Shown: piece by piece, positions 17,472 through 24,980 of the stretch
Position numbering within the stretch: the first letter of the stretch is position 1
How the letters are laid out: the number at the start of each line of letters is the position of its first letter
Position numbers and translations under genes: made by a program
The notes under the pieces: generated by a model
What the model was told of the DNA's origin: nothing
Seen by the model: only the letters and a program-made list of their open reading frames with translations
The model's database searches: none
From: JAUILA01 sp050289805
Lineage (GTDB): Bacteria > Bacteroidota > Bacteroidia > Cytophagales > Cyclobacteriaceae
NCBI GenBank assembly: GCA_050289805.1
Contig: JBNKGL010000004.1
Span: 1 to 64,000 of the forward strand
Reading direction: 5' to 3'
DNA: 64,000 nucleotides

Positions 17472-19292
17472 TCAGAGGGAACCGTTTGAATCAAAATCAC
17501 CTCGAAGAGAACGATATCTCTTTCTGGCTTCTACAACATAAATACTCCCGGGGTAAGTTCGTAAAAACTCGCCATATATTTCCATGGCTTTTTCCGTGTC
17601 TTTCAAGTTTCGCTCATAAATCTCACCCAAGGTGAAGAAGGCATCATCACCCCATAAATCCTTGGGATAACCAGCATAAATTTCTTCAAGTAGTTCAACC
17701 GCCCTGGAAAAATCACCATTGCGTCTCATCAGTTTTGCTTCCAGCCAGAGGATTTCATCATTGATCGGATGGCGGGGATAATTGACCTTCATGCTATCGA
17801 GAAGTTCAATGGCAAGTGAATCCTTATTCTGAAACAATAGTAGTTCTACCCGGGCATAATCCTTCATAGCTACCTGGGTGGAGTCGAAATATGAATTATC
17901 ACTGATCAATATGCTCAGTGCCATAGCATCGTTGGCAATGGTTCTGGAAGTGGCCTGTTTCAAAATATCAAGGTGGGCCTGCGCGAGCTCAAAGTCTCCC
18001 TGGAAATACGATAGTTTTGCATTCCTCAGCTTTGCCTCGTAACCCAGCAAATCTTCTTTTCGTGCTTTCTCTACCTGCGAATACAGTAATGAAGATTCCC
18101 ATGGCTGCCCATCAAGGATATAAATATTTCCCAGGTCAAGCTTAGATCGCGCAATGAGTTCATCACCTGCTTGCGGCGAAGATATTACGGTATTCAGGAT
18201 CAGAATGGCGCTGTCTTTTTCATCCATGTAAAATGCGTGAAGTAAGGCCTTGTTACGCATTGCTTCATAAGCACTCCTGTTATTGCCGAGCTCAGAAATA
18301 AAAATATCATAGTCTCTGATGAGATTTGAAATTTCACGCTTATCAACAGGATATGTATTCCTTGCTCGCTGTTCATATGATCTGATCAAATACATCCTGG
18401 CGAGAATGTAATTGTAGGTATCCGGGTATTCCTTGATAAGATAGCTGAAGATTTTTATTGCATTATCATAATCATCGTTATCAAGGGCGATGGTTCCAAT
18501 ATTGAGCGTTCGGGATCCATTCGTTTGCAAACGCTTATCGATTGCCCTCGCCTGAATAAAAGCCCCGTAAAAATTATGCTGCTGAAGATGCACCCAAATA
18601 AGAAGTTCATTGTAAATATTCTCCTCAGGATTCTTCTGAATTTTATCATAAAGCAAATACTCAAGACTTTCCAGCTCTTCGGGTTCGGTCAGCAGATTTT
18701 GCAGCGTGTTTTGTACATATTTTAAATTTCCGGGATTCTGACTAACATAATTCAGATATTCCTGGACCATGAGATCTTTTTCATTGATTATCCTGTAGAT
18801 ATTTGCCATCTCAAGGGAATAATCATATGGATTACCGGAAGCTCTGCGCGCCGTTTGAAATGTTTCAATGGCTTCCTGCATGAATTGCTTGTTGATGAGA
18901 TAATCAGATACAATGCGAACAAGGTGCGGACGTGTTTTTACCTGATCCTTGATCTCCTGAAATTTTTTCCGCGCTTTATCTTCATCTCCCCGCTCAGCAT
19001 ATAAATAACCAAGATCCAGGTGATAGTAAATATTCTCGGGGTTCCGTTTCAGAAGTTTATCAAGGTAATCCTCCGCAGCATCATAACTTCCGGTCTCCAG
19101 CAGTAAAAAGAAATAATTGCTGTGGATAAGCGGAATGTTTTGCTGGTTATTCACCAACTTCTCATAAATAGCCCGGGCTTTATCAAAATCTCCCTGGCCA
19201 TAATATTCATTGGCCAACTGAATTGATTTTGTATCCTGTCCCAAAAGGCCGGATGACATAAAAATGAATATGATCAGTAGATACTTGTTCAC
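17472..19292 (-). CDS. Exported tetratricopeptide repeat protein
   Basis: 606 residues with a signal peptide (LLIIFIFMSSGLLGQD) and then TPR-like helical pairs across nearly the whole length, for example LANEYYGQGDFDKARAIYEK, YHLDLGYLYAERGDEDKARK and ALMIFGEF-like repeats at the end. The likely start is GTG at 19292, since the only nearby ATG is out of frame. It resembles periplasmic TPR scaffolds of Bacteroidota (the group that includes SprE/PorW and YfgC-type proteins), but I cannot assign one. It is first in the operon with the acyl-CoA ligase and kinase-like genes and borders the proposed origin, where its promoter must lie. Confidence 0.8.
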   Translation of the reverse strand: MNKYLLIIFIFMSSGLLGQDTKSIQLANEYYGQGDFDKARAIYEKLVNNQQNIPLIHSNYFFLLLETGSYDAAEDYLDKLLKRNPENIYYHLDLGYLYAERGDEDKARKKFQEIKDQVKTRPHLVRIVSDYLINKQFMQEAIETFQTARRASGNPYDYSLEMANIYRIINEKDLMVQEYLNYVSQNPGNLKYVQNTLQNLLTEPEELESLEYLLYDKIQKNPEENIYNELLIWVHLQQHNFYGAFIQARAIDKRLQTNGSRTLNIGTIALDNDDYDNAIKIFSYLIKEYPDTYNYILARMYLIRSYEQRARNTYPVDKREISNLIRDYDIFISELGNNRSAYEAMRNKALLHAFYMDEKDSAILILNTVISSPQAGDELIARSKLDLGNIYILDGQPWESSLLYSQVEKARKEDLLGYEAKLRNAKLSYFQGDFELAQAHLDILKQATSRTIANDAMALSILISDNSYFDSTQVAMKDYARVELLLFQNKDSLAIELLDSMKVNYPRHPINDEILWLEAKLMRRNGDFSRAVELLEEIYAGYPKDLWGDDAFFTLGEIYERNLKDTEKAMEIYGEFLRTYPGSIYVVEARKRYRSLRGDFDSNGSL

Positions 19293-19680
19293 ATTGTTAA
19301 CACTTCAATATTAAATATAAGTATATATAAATTAATTGTTATTTATTGTTAGGACTGTGTATATGTTAATAACTAAAACCGGAATGATTTGGTTGTGTCT
19401 ATCGTGTATAAGCGTTGTTTTATCGACAATAGTTATAAACACTATTAATTTATATAAGTAATTGAAAAACAATAAGTTGTTATATTTATTAACATTGATA
19501 TTTTTTTATGTGGATAACTTTTTTCAGTAATTATTTTCATTTTGGTGTGAATAGTGAGGCTGATAACTTTTGGTTTGGGCAGGTAATCAACAGTGCAAAA
19601 TAAAAATGTTACCCTAATGATTTCACAACGTTGATAACGTCTTTTTTATTCACATTTATTAACAATTTATTCACCGCCTA
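19293..19680. other. Candidate chromosomal replication origin (oriC)
   Basis: A gene-free stretch of 374 bases (19293-19666), strongly AT-rich, lying between two minus-strand genes. It contains DnaA-box-type nonamers: perfect TTATCCACA on the minus strand at 19509-19517; TTATTCACA at 19646-19654; TTATTAACA at 19486-19494, 19656-19664 and (minus) 19364-19372; TTATAAACA at 19433-19441; TTATACACG (minus) at 19403-19411; and TTATTCACC at 19667-19675. A nearly G/C-free run at about 19437-19508 directly abuts the perfect box and would suit an unwinding element. GATAAC recurs at 19513, 19562 and 19633. mnmG, often origin-linked, and two parS-like sites are 3-5 kb away. No dnaA gene is in the window. 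Origin function is inferred, not shown. Confidence 0.72.
19509..19517 (-). promoter_or_regulatory. Perfect DnaA box
   Basis: TTATCCACA on the minus strand equals the strict DnaA-box consensus. It sits immediately beside the most AT-rich part of the candidate oriC, the arrangement expected for DnaA-driven unwinding. Confidence 0.75.
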
Positions 19681-21346
19681 TTTTAAAGGTTTCTTCTCTC
19701 ACAAAATTGGCGCGGAGGTTTAAGATTTTTTCTCCTCCTGCAGAAATAAAATGGTGAATAGGTTCCGGAGGTAGATTTTCACGAAAATTCCCAGGATCCC
19801 ATTTGCCATTATTATTTATATCAACAATAGCTCGTATAGAATATTCTCCCGGAGGTATATTATTGACGTTGATCTGCGTTCTGGCGGGATCCCTGATTTC
19901 CCGAAAAACCTGGTTGTTGCTATTGAGTACTTGTAGAATGATGTGTGGATGGGCACTCTGGATATTAAGTATCAAAGTAGCAACATCCTGTTCACGTAAA
20001 AAGGAGAGCTGATAACTGTTACGCCTGGATGTGTCTGACTGAATACTTATAAAACTGGATTTGCCGATATGGAGATAGGGTAAAACGGTTGATTTACGGG
20101 ATGATGGTTCTGAATCAGGGTCTTTTTCAGGGGTCTTGAATAGTGATTGATCAAGGGTATATTCAAAGGATAGCCGGGTGTTGTTTGAATTCCATTGAAA
20201 ATGACTTGAATCGAAGTTAATGATGTTAAGTGAATCTATGAAAATGTAAATACTGTCCAGACGATAGAGAGATGAAGGCTTAGTGAAATTAATTTCTGCA
20301 GTAACTTTTGGTCTGGCGACGATGACTGGCTGGATTACTGTTTGGATGTTATAATCATTTTTACGGGTTGATGATATGTTGAAAGATGTATAAAGGGTAT
20401 CGAGTAGTTGATAACCAAGGCTGTCGATAACAGTAAGATATGTTTGAATGCTATCACCTGGGTTATATCCGGAAGGTGGAAAAAACTGAATAACGGAACG
20501 ATCTGCCGGATCTATCTGTGTAACTAAAGAATCGTCGGCGACTACCGTATAATCAAGGATTGATTTATTATACTTGGCTAAGTACAAAGTGGCTGATTGC
20601 CGGTTGCTAAGTAAGCGGAGTTCAGCAATATCAAGGTTGACCAGGGGAATTGAATAGTGTTCAGTTACTGTATCCACGCTGATCATGGATGGTATGAAGC
20701 CGTAAGCTTCTTTCGATGATTCCGCTTTTAAGTTTTGATTAATATCATTGAAGGCATACAGTCTGTAGTCTCCCTGTTTCAGGTTTTGCAAATAGAATTT
20801 GCCGCTGTCAGTCGTTTCTGTAAAATAATAAGGAAAATCTGTAAACAGATCTGTGGTATCCGAAGAGCGATAGAGAACGACTGTGGCTTTATCAGGGATG
20901 GAGCCGGAAAGTAAATTATATACATTGCCAGAAAGGGATAGACTGTCGAGGTCAGGTCCGGTGCTGAAGGCTATCTGTAACCGCTCTGCAGGATTGCCTT
21001 CCGTGAGGTCTTGAATACTTTCACGAAAACTAATGGTATAGGTAGTATTTGCGTCGAGTAGAGAATCAAAGGTTAGTGTTACCTCGTTTCGGCGTACTTT
21101 GATTTCATATGCAACGTCTGTACGTGGGGTAATCAGTATTTGTGTTCGGGCATTTTTTACCTGAACATCTTCGTCAAAAATTAATTTTATTTCCTTTGAA
21201 GTATAATTTCTTGTCCCGTTTTCAGGCAATGCGGAGATGATGGATGGAGGTGTCTCATCTTTAGGTCCACCGGTGGGCTGTGATTGCCTGGCGCACTGGT
21301 AGAACAGGATGCTGATAAAAAATGTAAATACTAATGTTCTAATCAT
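19667..21346 (-). CDS. Ig-like (Big_5/SbsA-type) domain lipoprotein
   Basis: 559 residues. A lipoprotein signal ends in ILFYQC (Cys18), followed by QSQPTGGPKDETPPSI, a start typical of a conserved Bacteroidota lipoprotein family. The first domain (about 30-130) is a bacterial Ig-like Big_5 fold (IKLIFDEDVQVKN, NTTYTISF). Further beta-rich modules follow, including a prealbumin-like segment (GDYRLYAFNDINQNLKAE) and a C-terminal one (GEYSIRAIVDINNNGKWDPG) with calcium-loop-like DxNxNxxxD patterns. It probably resides in the outer membrane. The start overlaps the upstream methyltransferase stop by 4 nt. Its plus-strand complement is unusually G-rich compared with minus-strand genes left of 19.3 kb. 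Function is unknown. Confidence 0.8.
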   Translation of the reverse strand: MIRTLVFTFFISILFYQCARQSQPTGGPKDETPPSIISALPENGTRNYTSKEIKLIFDEDVQVKNARTQILITPRTDVAYEIKVRRNEVTLTFDSLLDANTTYTISFRESIQDLTEGNPAERLQIAFSTGPDLDSLSLSGNVYNLLSGSIPDKATVVLYRSSDTTDLFTDFPYYFTETTDSGKFYLQNLKQGDYRLYAFNDINQNLKAESSKEAYGFIPSMISVDTVTEHYSIPLVNLDIAELRLLSNRQSATLYLAKYNKSILDYTVVADDSLVTQIDPADRSVIQFFPPSGYNPGDSIQTYLTVIDSLGYQLLDTLYTSFNISSTRKNDYNIQTVIQPVIVARPKVTAEINFTKPSSLYRLDSIYIFIDSLNIINFDSSHFQWNSNNTRLSFEYTLDQSLFKTPEKDPDSEPSSRKSTVLPYLHIGKSSFISIQSDTSRRNSYQLSFLREQDVATLILNIQSAHPHIILQVLNSNNQVFREIRDPARTQINVNNIPPGEYSIRAIVDINNNGKWDPGNFRENLPPEPIHHFISAGGEKILNLRANFVREETFKIGGE

Positions 21347-22218
21347 TGCTGCTGAAGTACGTAAATCAGACTGGAGTATTCAGTGGTTTTGAGTGCACTA
21401 CGGTTCGATTGAATTCCGGTTGTTATAGCCTTCAAATACCGAACCAAACCAGTTTGCTGGTATTGTTCACTTAGTAAGGATACATAAAATGAATCAAATT
21501 TCATGGGAATGATTTTATCTACCCTGAGGTGGGTGAGTTTTGCGATTCGTGTTATGCTTTTCTGCGAGAAATGATTTAAATGTCTCGGTACGTCATAGCC
21601 GGCCCAATACTCCTGGTAGTGCCGCGCATCATAACTCTTATAATTAGGTACTGCAATAATAATGGTACCATTTTCGGCAAGAAGAGACTTTATGGTCTTT
21701 ACTTGTTGTACCGGATCAGATAAATGCTCAAGAACATGCCAGAGCGTGATGAGATTGTATTGATAAGAGCTAATGTCTTCAATGGATTGATAAATGGTTG
21801 CACCAGTTAATGTTTGAGCTTGAATACGTGCATTTTCATTTATTTCAACACCTGTGATCGTATATCCTGAATTGGCTGCATGCTGTAGAAAATAACCGGT
21901 ACCGCAGCCAATATCCAATAAGGATTTACCTTTGGCATAAGTGTTCAACAGGTTGATCTTATGTTTCACCTGAATGTCTTTAACCAAATTATAAAGGCTG
22001 GTAATTAGATTTCTCTTCTTTGAATGATGGGAAATATAGTCAGATGATTCATAATATTTACTGACGTCAGTAGGTTGTGGAGAGGTGAGAAGCAGTTCAC
22101 ATTCGGGACAAATAAGAAGGTTGAATTCCTCTTGGGAGAGAAAATAATCCTGAACAGTGAGATACTGTTGAAGATATTCAGACTGACAGACAGGGCAGGA
22201 GTCAATAGATATTTTCAT
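21343..22218 (-). CDS. Class I SAM-dependent methyltransferase with N-terminal zinc ribbon
   Basis: 291 residues. Two Cys pairs at the N-terminus, CPVC (about 8-11) and CPEC (about 37-40), make a zinc-ribbon-like knuckle. The Methyltransf_11/23 domain has LLDIGCGTGYFLQHA (SAM-binding motif I), GVEINENA and the LWHVLEHLSDP post-motif. This architecture is common in methyltransferases of surface glycan or small-molecule modification; the substrate here is unknown. It lies between mnmG (4-nt overlap upstream) and the Ig-like lipoprotein (4-nt overlap downstream), so all three appear translationally coupled. Confidence 0.85.
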   Translation of the reverse strand: MKISIDSCPVCQSEYLQQYLTVQDYFLSQEEFNLLICPECELLLTSPQPTDVSKYYESSDYISHHSKKRNLITSLYNLVKDIQVKHKINLLNTYAKGKSLLDIGCGTGYFLQHAANSGYTITGVEINENARIQAQTLTGATIYQSIEDISSYQYNLITLWHVLEHLSDPVQQVKTIKSLLAENGTIIIAVPNYKSYDARHYQEYWAGYDVPRHLNHFSQKSITRIAKLTHLRVDKIIPMKFDSFYVSLLSEQYQQTGLVRYLKAITTGIQSNRSALKTTEYSSLIYVLQQQ

Positions 22219-24074
22219 CGACCAATATGAACCATAATAATGGAAATGTCTGCAGGGGATACACCTGAGATTCGTGATGCCTGACCAATTGTTTCGGGTC
22301 TGATCTTTTTTAGTTTTTCTCTGCCTTCTGAAGAAAGGGATGTGATGACATCGTAGTCGAAATTGTCACGAATACGCAGTTCGTCCAGTGAAAGCATTTT
22401 GTCAGCCAGGCTTTCTTCCTTTCGGATGTAGCTGTCATATTTAGTTTGTATTTCAATTTGATCCAGTACATCCTCAGAGAATTCTGAAAAGGCGTCCCCA
22501 AGTTCATCAGACATTTGACGTAACTGGGAGAAAGAAAGTTCCGGGCGTTTTAGTAATTGTACCACTGGCATTTTCTGAGTAATGGGGGCACTGTTAAAGT
22601 TGATAAGCTTCTCGTTAATGGATGGGTCTACCCGTAGTATATCAAGCTGATCACGTGCGTTAGCAATAGATTCTTTGCGATTCAGCATGCGCTGGTAACG
22701 ATGTTCATCTGCAAGACCAATTTCATGGCCAAGATGTGTAAGACGAAGATCGGCATTGTCCTGCCGGAGCAATATTCGAAATTCGGCACGAGAGGTAAAC
22801 ATCCGGTACGGCTCATTAGTTCCCTTATTTATTAGATCATCAATAAGCACACCAATATATGCTTCAGACCGTTTAAGTGTGAAAGGGGTTAACGCATTAA
22901 TTTTTCTGTGCGCGTTTATTCCTGCCATTAAGCCCTGGCACGCAGCTTCCTCATAACCCGTTGTTCCATTAATCTGTCCCGCGAAATAGAGATTCTCAAT
23001 CAGTTTTGTTTCGAGGGAAAGTTGTAATTGCGTGGGAGGGAAGTAATCATATTCTATGGCATAACCTGGCCTGAACATTTTTGCATGTTCAAATCCGGGA
23101 ATTTTTTGCAGTGCTTTATACTGCACATCTTCTGGCAGGGATGTGGAGAATCCATTAACATAAATCTCAACTGTATTCCATCCTTCCGGTTCAACGAAAA
23201 TCTGATGCCTGTCACGCTCGGCGAAACGATTTATCTTATCTTCAATCGAAGGGCAGTATCTTGGGCCAACGCCTTGTATACGTCCGTTGAACATGGGAGA
23301 TTTATCGAACCCTGTTTCAAGTATTTCATGAACCTCTGGGTTGGTATAGGTGATATAGCAGGAACGCTGTTCACGCAGCGGTGTTGTATCAGAAAAGGAA
23401 AACTTGCCAGGGATAGTGTCTCCCTGCTGTTCTTCCATTTTGGTATAGTCCAGAGATCGGCCATCCACCCTTGGGGGAGTGCCCGTCTTCATTCGGCCGG
23501 CCTCAAAACCGAGTGAAACGAGTTGTTCGGTAATACCCCTGGAAGCACGTTCAGCACTTCTGCCTCCGCCGAATTGCTTTTCACCTATATGAATAATTCC
23601 ATTAAGAAACGTTCCATTGGTCAATACAACAGCCTTTGCCGGGATTTCATGTCCCATCGCCGTGATAACGCCTGTTACTTTACCATTTTGAGTCTTAATG
23701 CCTGTAGCCATTTCCTGCCAAAAATCAACGCCGGGTGTTCTTTCAAGGGCAAGTCTCCATTCTTCTGCGAAACGCATACGGTCATTCTGACTTCTTGGAC
23801 TCCACATGGCAGGACCTTTTGAGCGGTTCAACATGCGGAATTGGATCATCGATTTATCGGAAATAATCCCTGACATTCCACCCAATGCATCAATTTCCCG
23901 TACAATTTGTCCCTTGGCAACGCCTCCCATCGCAGGGTTACACGACATTTGAGCTATTGTATTCATGTTCATAGTGATCAATAGGACGGATGATCCCATT
24001 TGGGCAGCAGCATGCGCTGCCTCACACCCGGCATGTCCGCCACCAACGACCACTACATCATATTCTTTGAACAT
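22215..24074 (-). CDS. mnmG: tRNA uridine-5-carboxymethylaminomethyl modification enzyme MnmG
   Basis: 619 residues, the normal MnmG/GidA length. With MnmE, the FAD-dependent enzyme installs cmnm5 at the wobble uridine (U34) of several tRNAs. Visible signatures are the dinucleotide-binding GGGHAGCEAA (11-20), SCNPAMGGVAKGQIVREIDALGG, RMKTGTPPRVD, GRIQGVGPRYCPSIEDK and the late INGTTGYEEAACQGLMAGINA. The C-terminal helical domain, which contacts tRNA and MnmE, is complete. mnmG commonly lies close to oriC in bacteria, which fits the DnaA-box cluster 2.5 kb past its end and the two parS-like sites directly upstream of its start codon. Confidence 0.97.
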   Translation of the reverse strand: MFKEYDVVVVGGGHAGCEAAHAAAQMGSSVLLITMNMNTIAQMSCNPAMGGVAKGQIVREIDALGGMSGIISDKSMIQFRMLNRSKGPAMWSPRSQNDRMRFAEEWRLALERTPGVDFWQEMATGIKTQNGKVTGVITAMGHEIPAKAVVLTNGTFLNGIIHIGEKQFGGGRSAERASRGITEQLVSLGFEAGRMKTGTPPRVDGRSLDYTKMEEQQGDTIPGKFSFSDTTPLREQRSCYITYTNPEVHEILETGFDKSPMFNGRIQGVGPRYCPSIEDKINRFAERDRHQIFVEPEGWNTVEIYVNGFSTSLPEDVQYKALQKIPGFEHAKMFRPGYAIEYDYFPPTQLQLSLETKLIENLYFAGQINGTTGYEEAACQGLMAGINAHRKINALTPFTLKRSEAYIGVLIDDLINKGTNEPYRMFTSRAEFRILLRQDNADLRLTHLGHEIGLADEHRYQRMLNRKESIANARDQLDILRVDPSINEKLINFNSAPITQKMPVVQLLKRPELSFSQLRQMSDELGDAFSEFSEDVLDQIEIQTKYDSYIRKEESLADKMLSLDELRIRDNFDYDVITSLSSEGREKLKKIRPETIGQASRISGVSPADISIIMVHIGR

Positions 24075-24091
24075 AACTTAATTTAAAATAC

Positions 24092-24109
24092 GTGTTCCAC
24101 GTGGAACAC
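24092..24109. other. parS-like ParB-binding site, copy 1
   Basis: GTGTTCCACGTGGAACAC is an 18-bp perfect palindrome. Its inner 16 bases, TGTTCCACGTGGAACA, match the bacterial chromosomal parS family (Bacillus type TGTTTCACGTGAAACA; the Pseudomonas form has the CC/GG change seen here). It lies 18 bases upstream of the mnmG start codon. Confidence 0.85.
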
Positions 24110-24130
24110 TAATTCCGAATCCTTCATAAA

Positions 24131-24146
24131 AGTTCCACGTGGAACT
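24131..24146. other. parS-like ParB-binding site, copy 2
   Basis: AGTTCCACGTGGAACT is a 16-bp perfect palindrome sharing the 14-bp core GTTCCACGTGGAAC with copy 1. The two centres are 38 bp apart. It ends 4 bases before the ybeY stop codon, so both copies fit in the short ybeY-mnmG gap. Confidence 0.82.
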
Positions 24147-24149
24147 ATT

Positions 24150-24566
24150 TCATCGCAAAGATAGGCAAGCGTCCTCTTTTTTGCGCATGTTTGATTTATC
24201 TGTTTCCGTCTTGTCTGAATAACCGCATAAGTGCAGTACGCCATGAATCATGACACGGTTCAGCTCCTGCTGGAATTCTACACCCTGTTCTGTTGCATTA
24301 TCTTCGACTCTGTCGATGCTGATGAATATGTCTGCAAGGAGCGGATCGGACGCGTCTTCCCTCAGGTCGAAGGTTATAATATCGGTGAGGGTGTCGTGTT
24401 GGAGGTATTCAACATTTATAGAATGCAGGAAATTGTCACTACAGAAAATATAGTTGATGTTTTCAATGTGGTGTCCTTCCAGTTCAGCAACCCGGGTGAT
24501 CCAATTGCTTTGTTCTATTGGCTCGGGCAGTTGAAAGTTAATATCCTCGTTGAAATAGGAAATCAA
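24150..24566 (-). CDS. ybeY: Endoribonuclease YbeY, rRNA maturation factor
   Basis: 138 residues, a little short for the family. YbeY is a metal-dependent RNase in 16S rRNA 3' maturation and ribosome quality control. The signature IHGVLHLCGYSDKT carries two metal-binding His (H108 and H112); the position of the third His in the E. coli protein is Asp here (D118). The preceding HDTLTDIITFDL and ADIFIS strands are typical. The start appears to be TTG at 24566, four bases after the upstream ATPase gene, since no in-frame ATG fits. It precedes mnmG, separated by a 75-base gap holding the twin parS-like sites. Confidence 0.9.
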   Translation of the reverse strand: MISYFNEDINFQLPEPIEQSNWITRVAELEGHHIENINYIFCSDNFLHSINVEYLQHDTLTDIITFDLREDASDPLLADIFISIDRVEDNATEQGVEFQQELNRVMIHGVLHLCGYSDKTETDKSNMRKKEDACLSLR

Positions 24567-24570
24567 GAGA

Positions 24571-24972
24571 TTAGCTCATATAAAAATCCAACTCTACTAT
24601 TTTCCCATTATCCTTGAATGAAACCTGGTCGCACAGATTTTTCATCAGGAATATTCCCCTGCCTCCGGGTTTGGTAAGGTTCTCAGGAGATGTAGGGTCG
24701 GGGAGGATGCTGAAATCAAAACCTGTGCCCTGGTCCTGAACGGTAAATTTTATACGCCGATCAAGAATTTGAAGCGTAAGCGCCACATTTTTAGAGGTGT
24801 CGTTCCTGTTTCCGTGCACGATGGCATTGTTTACAGCTTCGGTGACTGCAATCATAATATTGCCATAAATATCATCTTCGAGCTGAAACTCTTCTTTCGC
24901 ATTATCAATAAAACTTTCGATCATGCGAATATTTTCGGGCAAAGAAGGAATTTCAATTTTTATAGCCTTCAT
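24571..24972 (-). CDS. RsbW-like ATP-binding protein (anti-sigma/serine kinase fold)
   Basis: 133 residues of a stand-alone GHKL ATPase domain. The N box is MIAVTEAVNNAIVHGN, the G1 box DQGTGFDFS and the G2 region GGRGIFLMKNLCDQV. No dimerisation/phosphoacceptor or sensor domain is present. Such small HATPase_c_2 proteins are anti-sigma factors or serine kinases that act on STAS-domain partners, but none is encoded here. Its fixed place between DUF4175 and ybeY looks like a conserved Bacteroidota arrangement. Spacing is 8 nt from the DUF4175 stop and 4 nt to ybeY, so it belongs to one long minus-strand operon. Confidence 0.85.
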   Translation of the reverse strand: MKAIKIEIPSLPENIRMIESFIDNAKEEFQLEDDIYGNIMIAVTEAVNNAIVHGNRNDTSKNVALTLQILDRRIKFTVQDQGTGFDFSILPDPTSPENLTKPGGRGIFLMKNLCDQVSFKDNGKIVELDFYMS

Positions 24973-24980
24973 GTATTTCG

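Noticed and set aside
23028..23516. A 162-codon open frame on the plus strand opposite mnmG
   Set aside because: It is wholly antisense to a well-supported mnmG with all motifs. Its product has no recognisable pattern and its length comes from the composition of the opposite strand.
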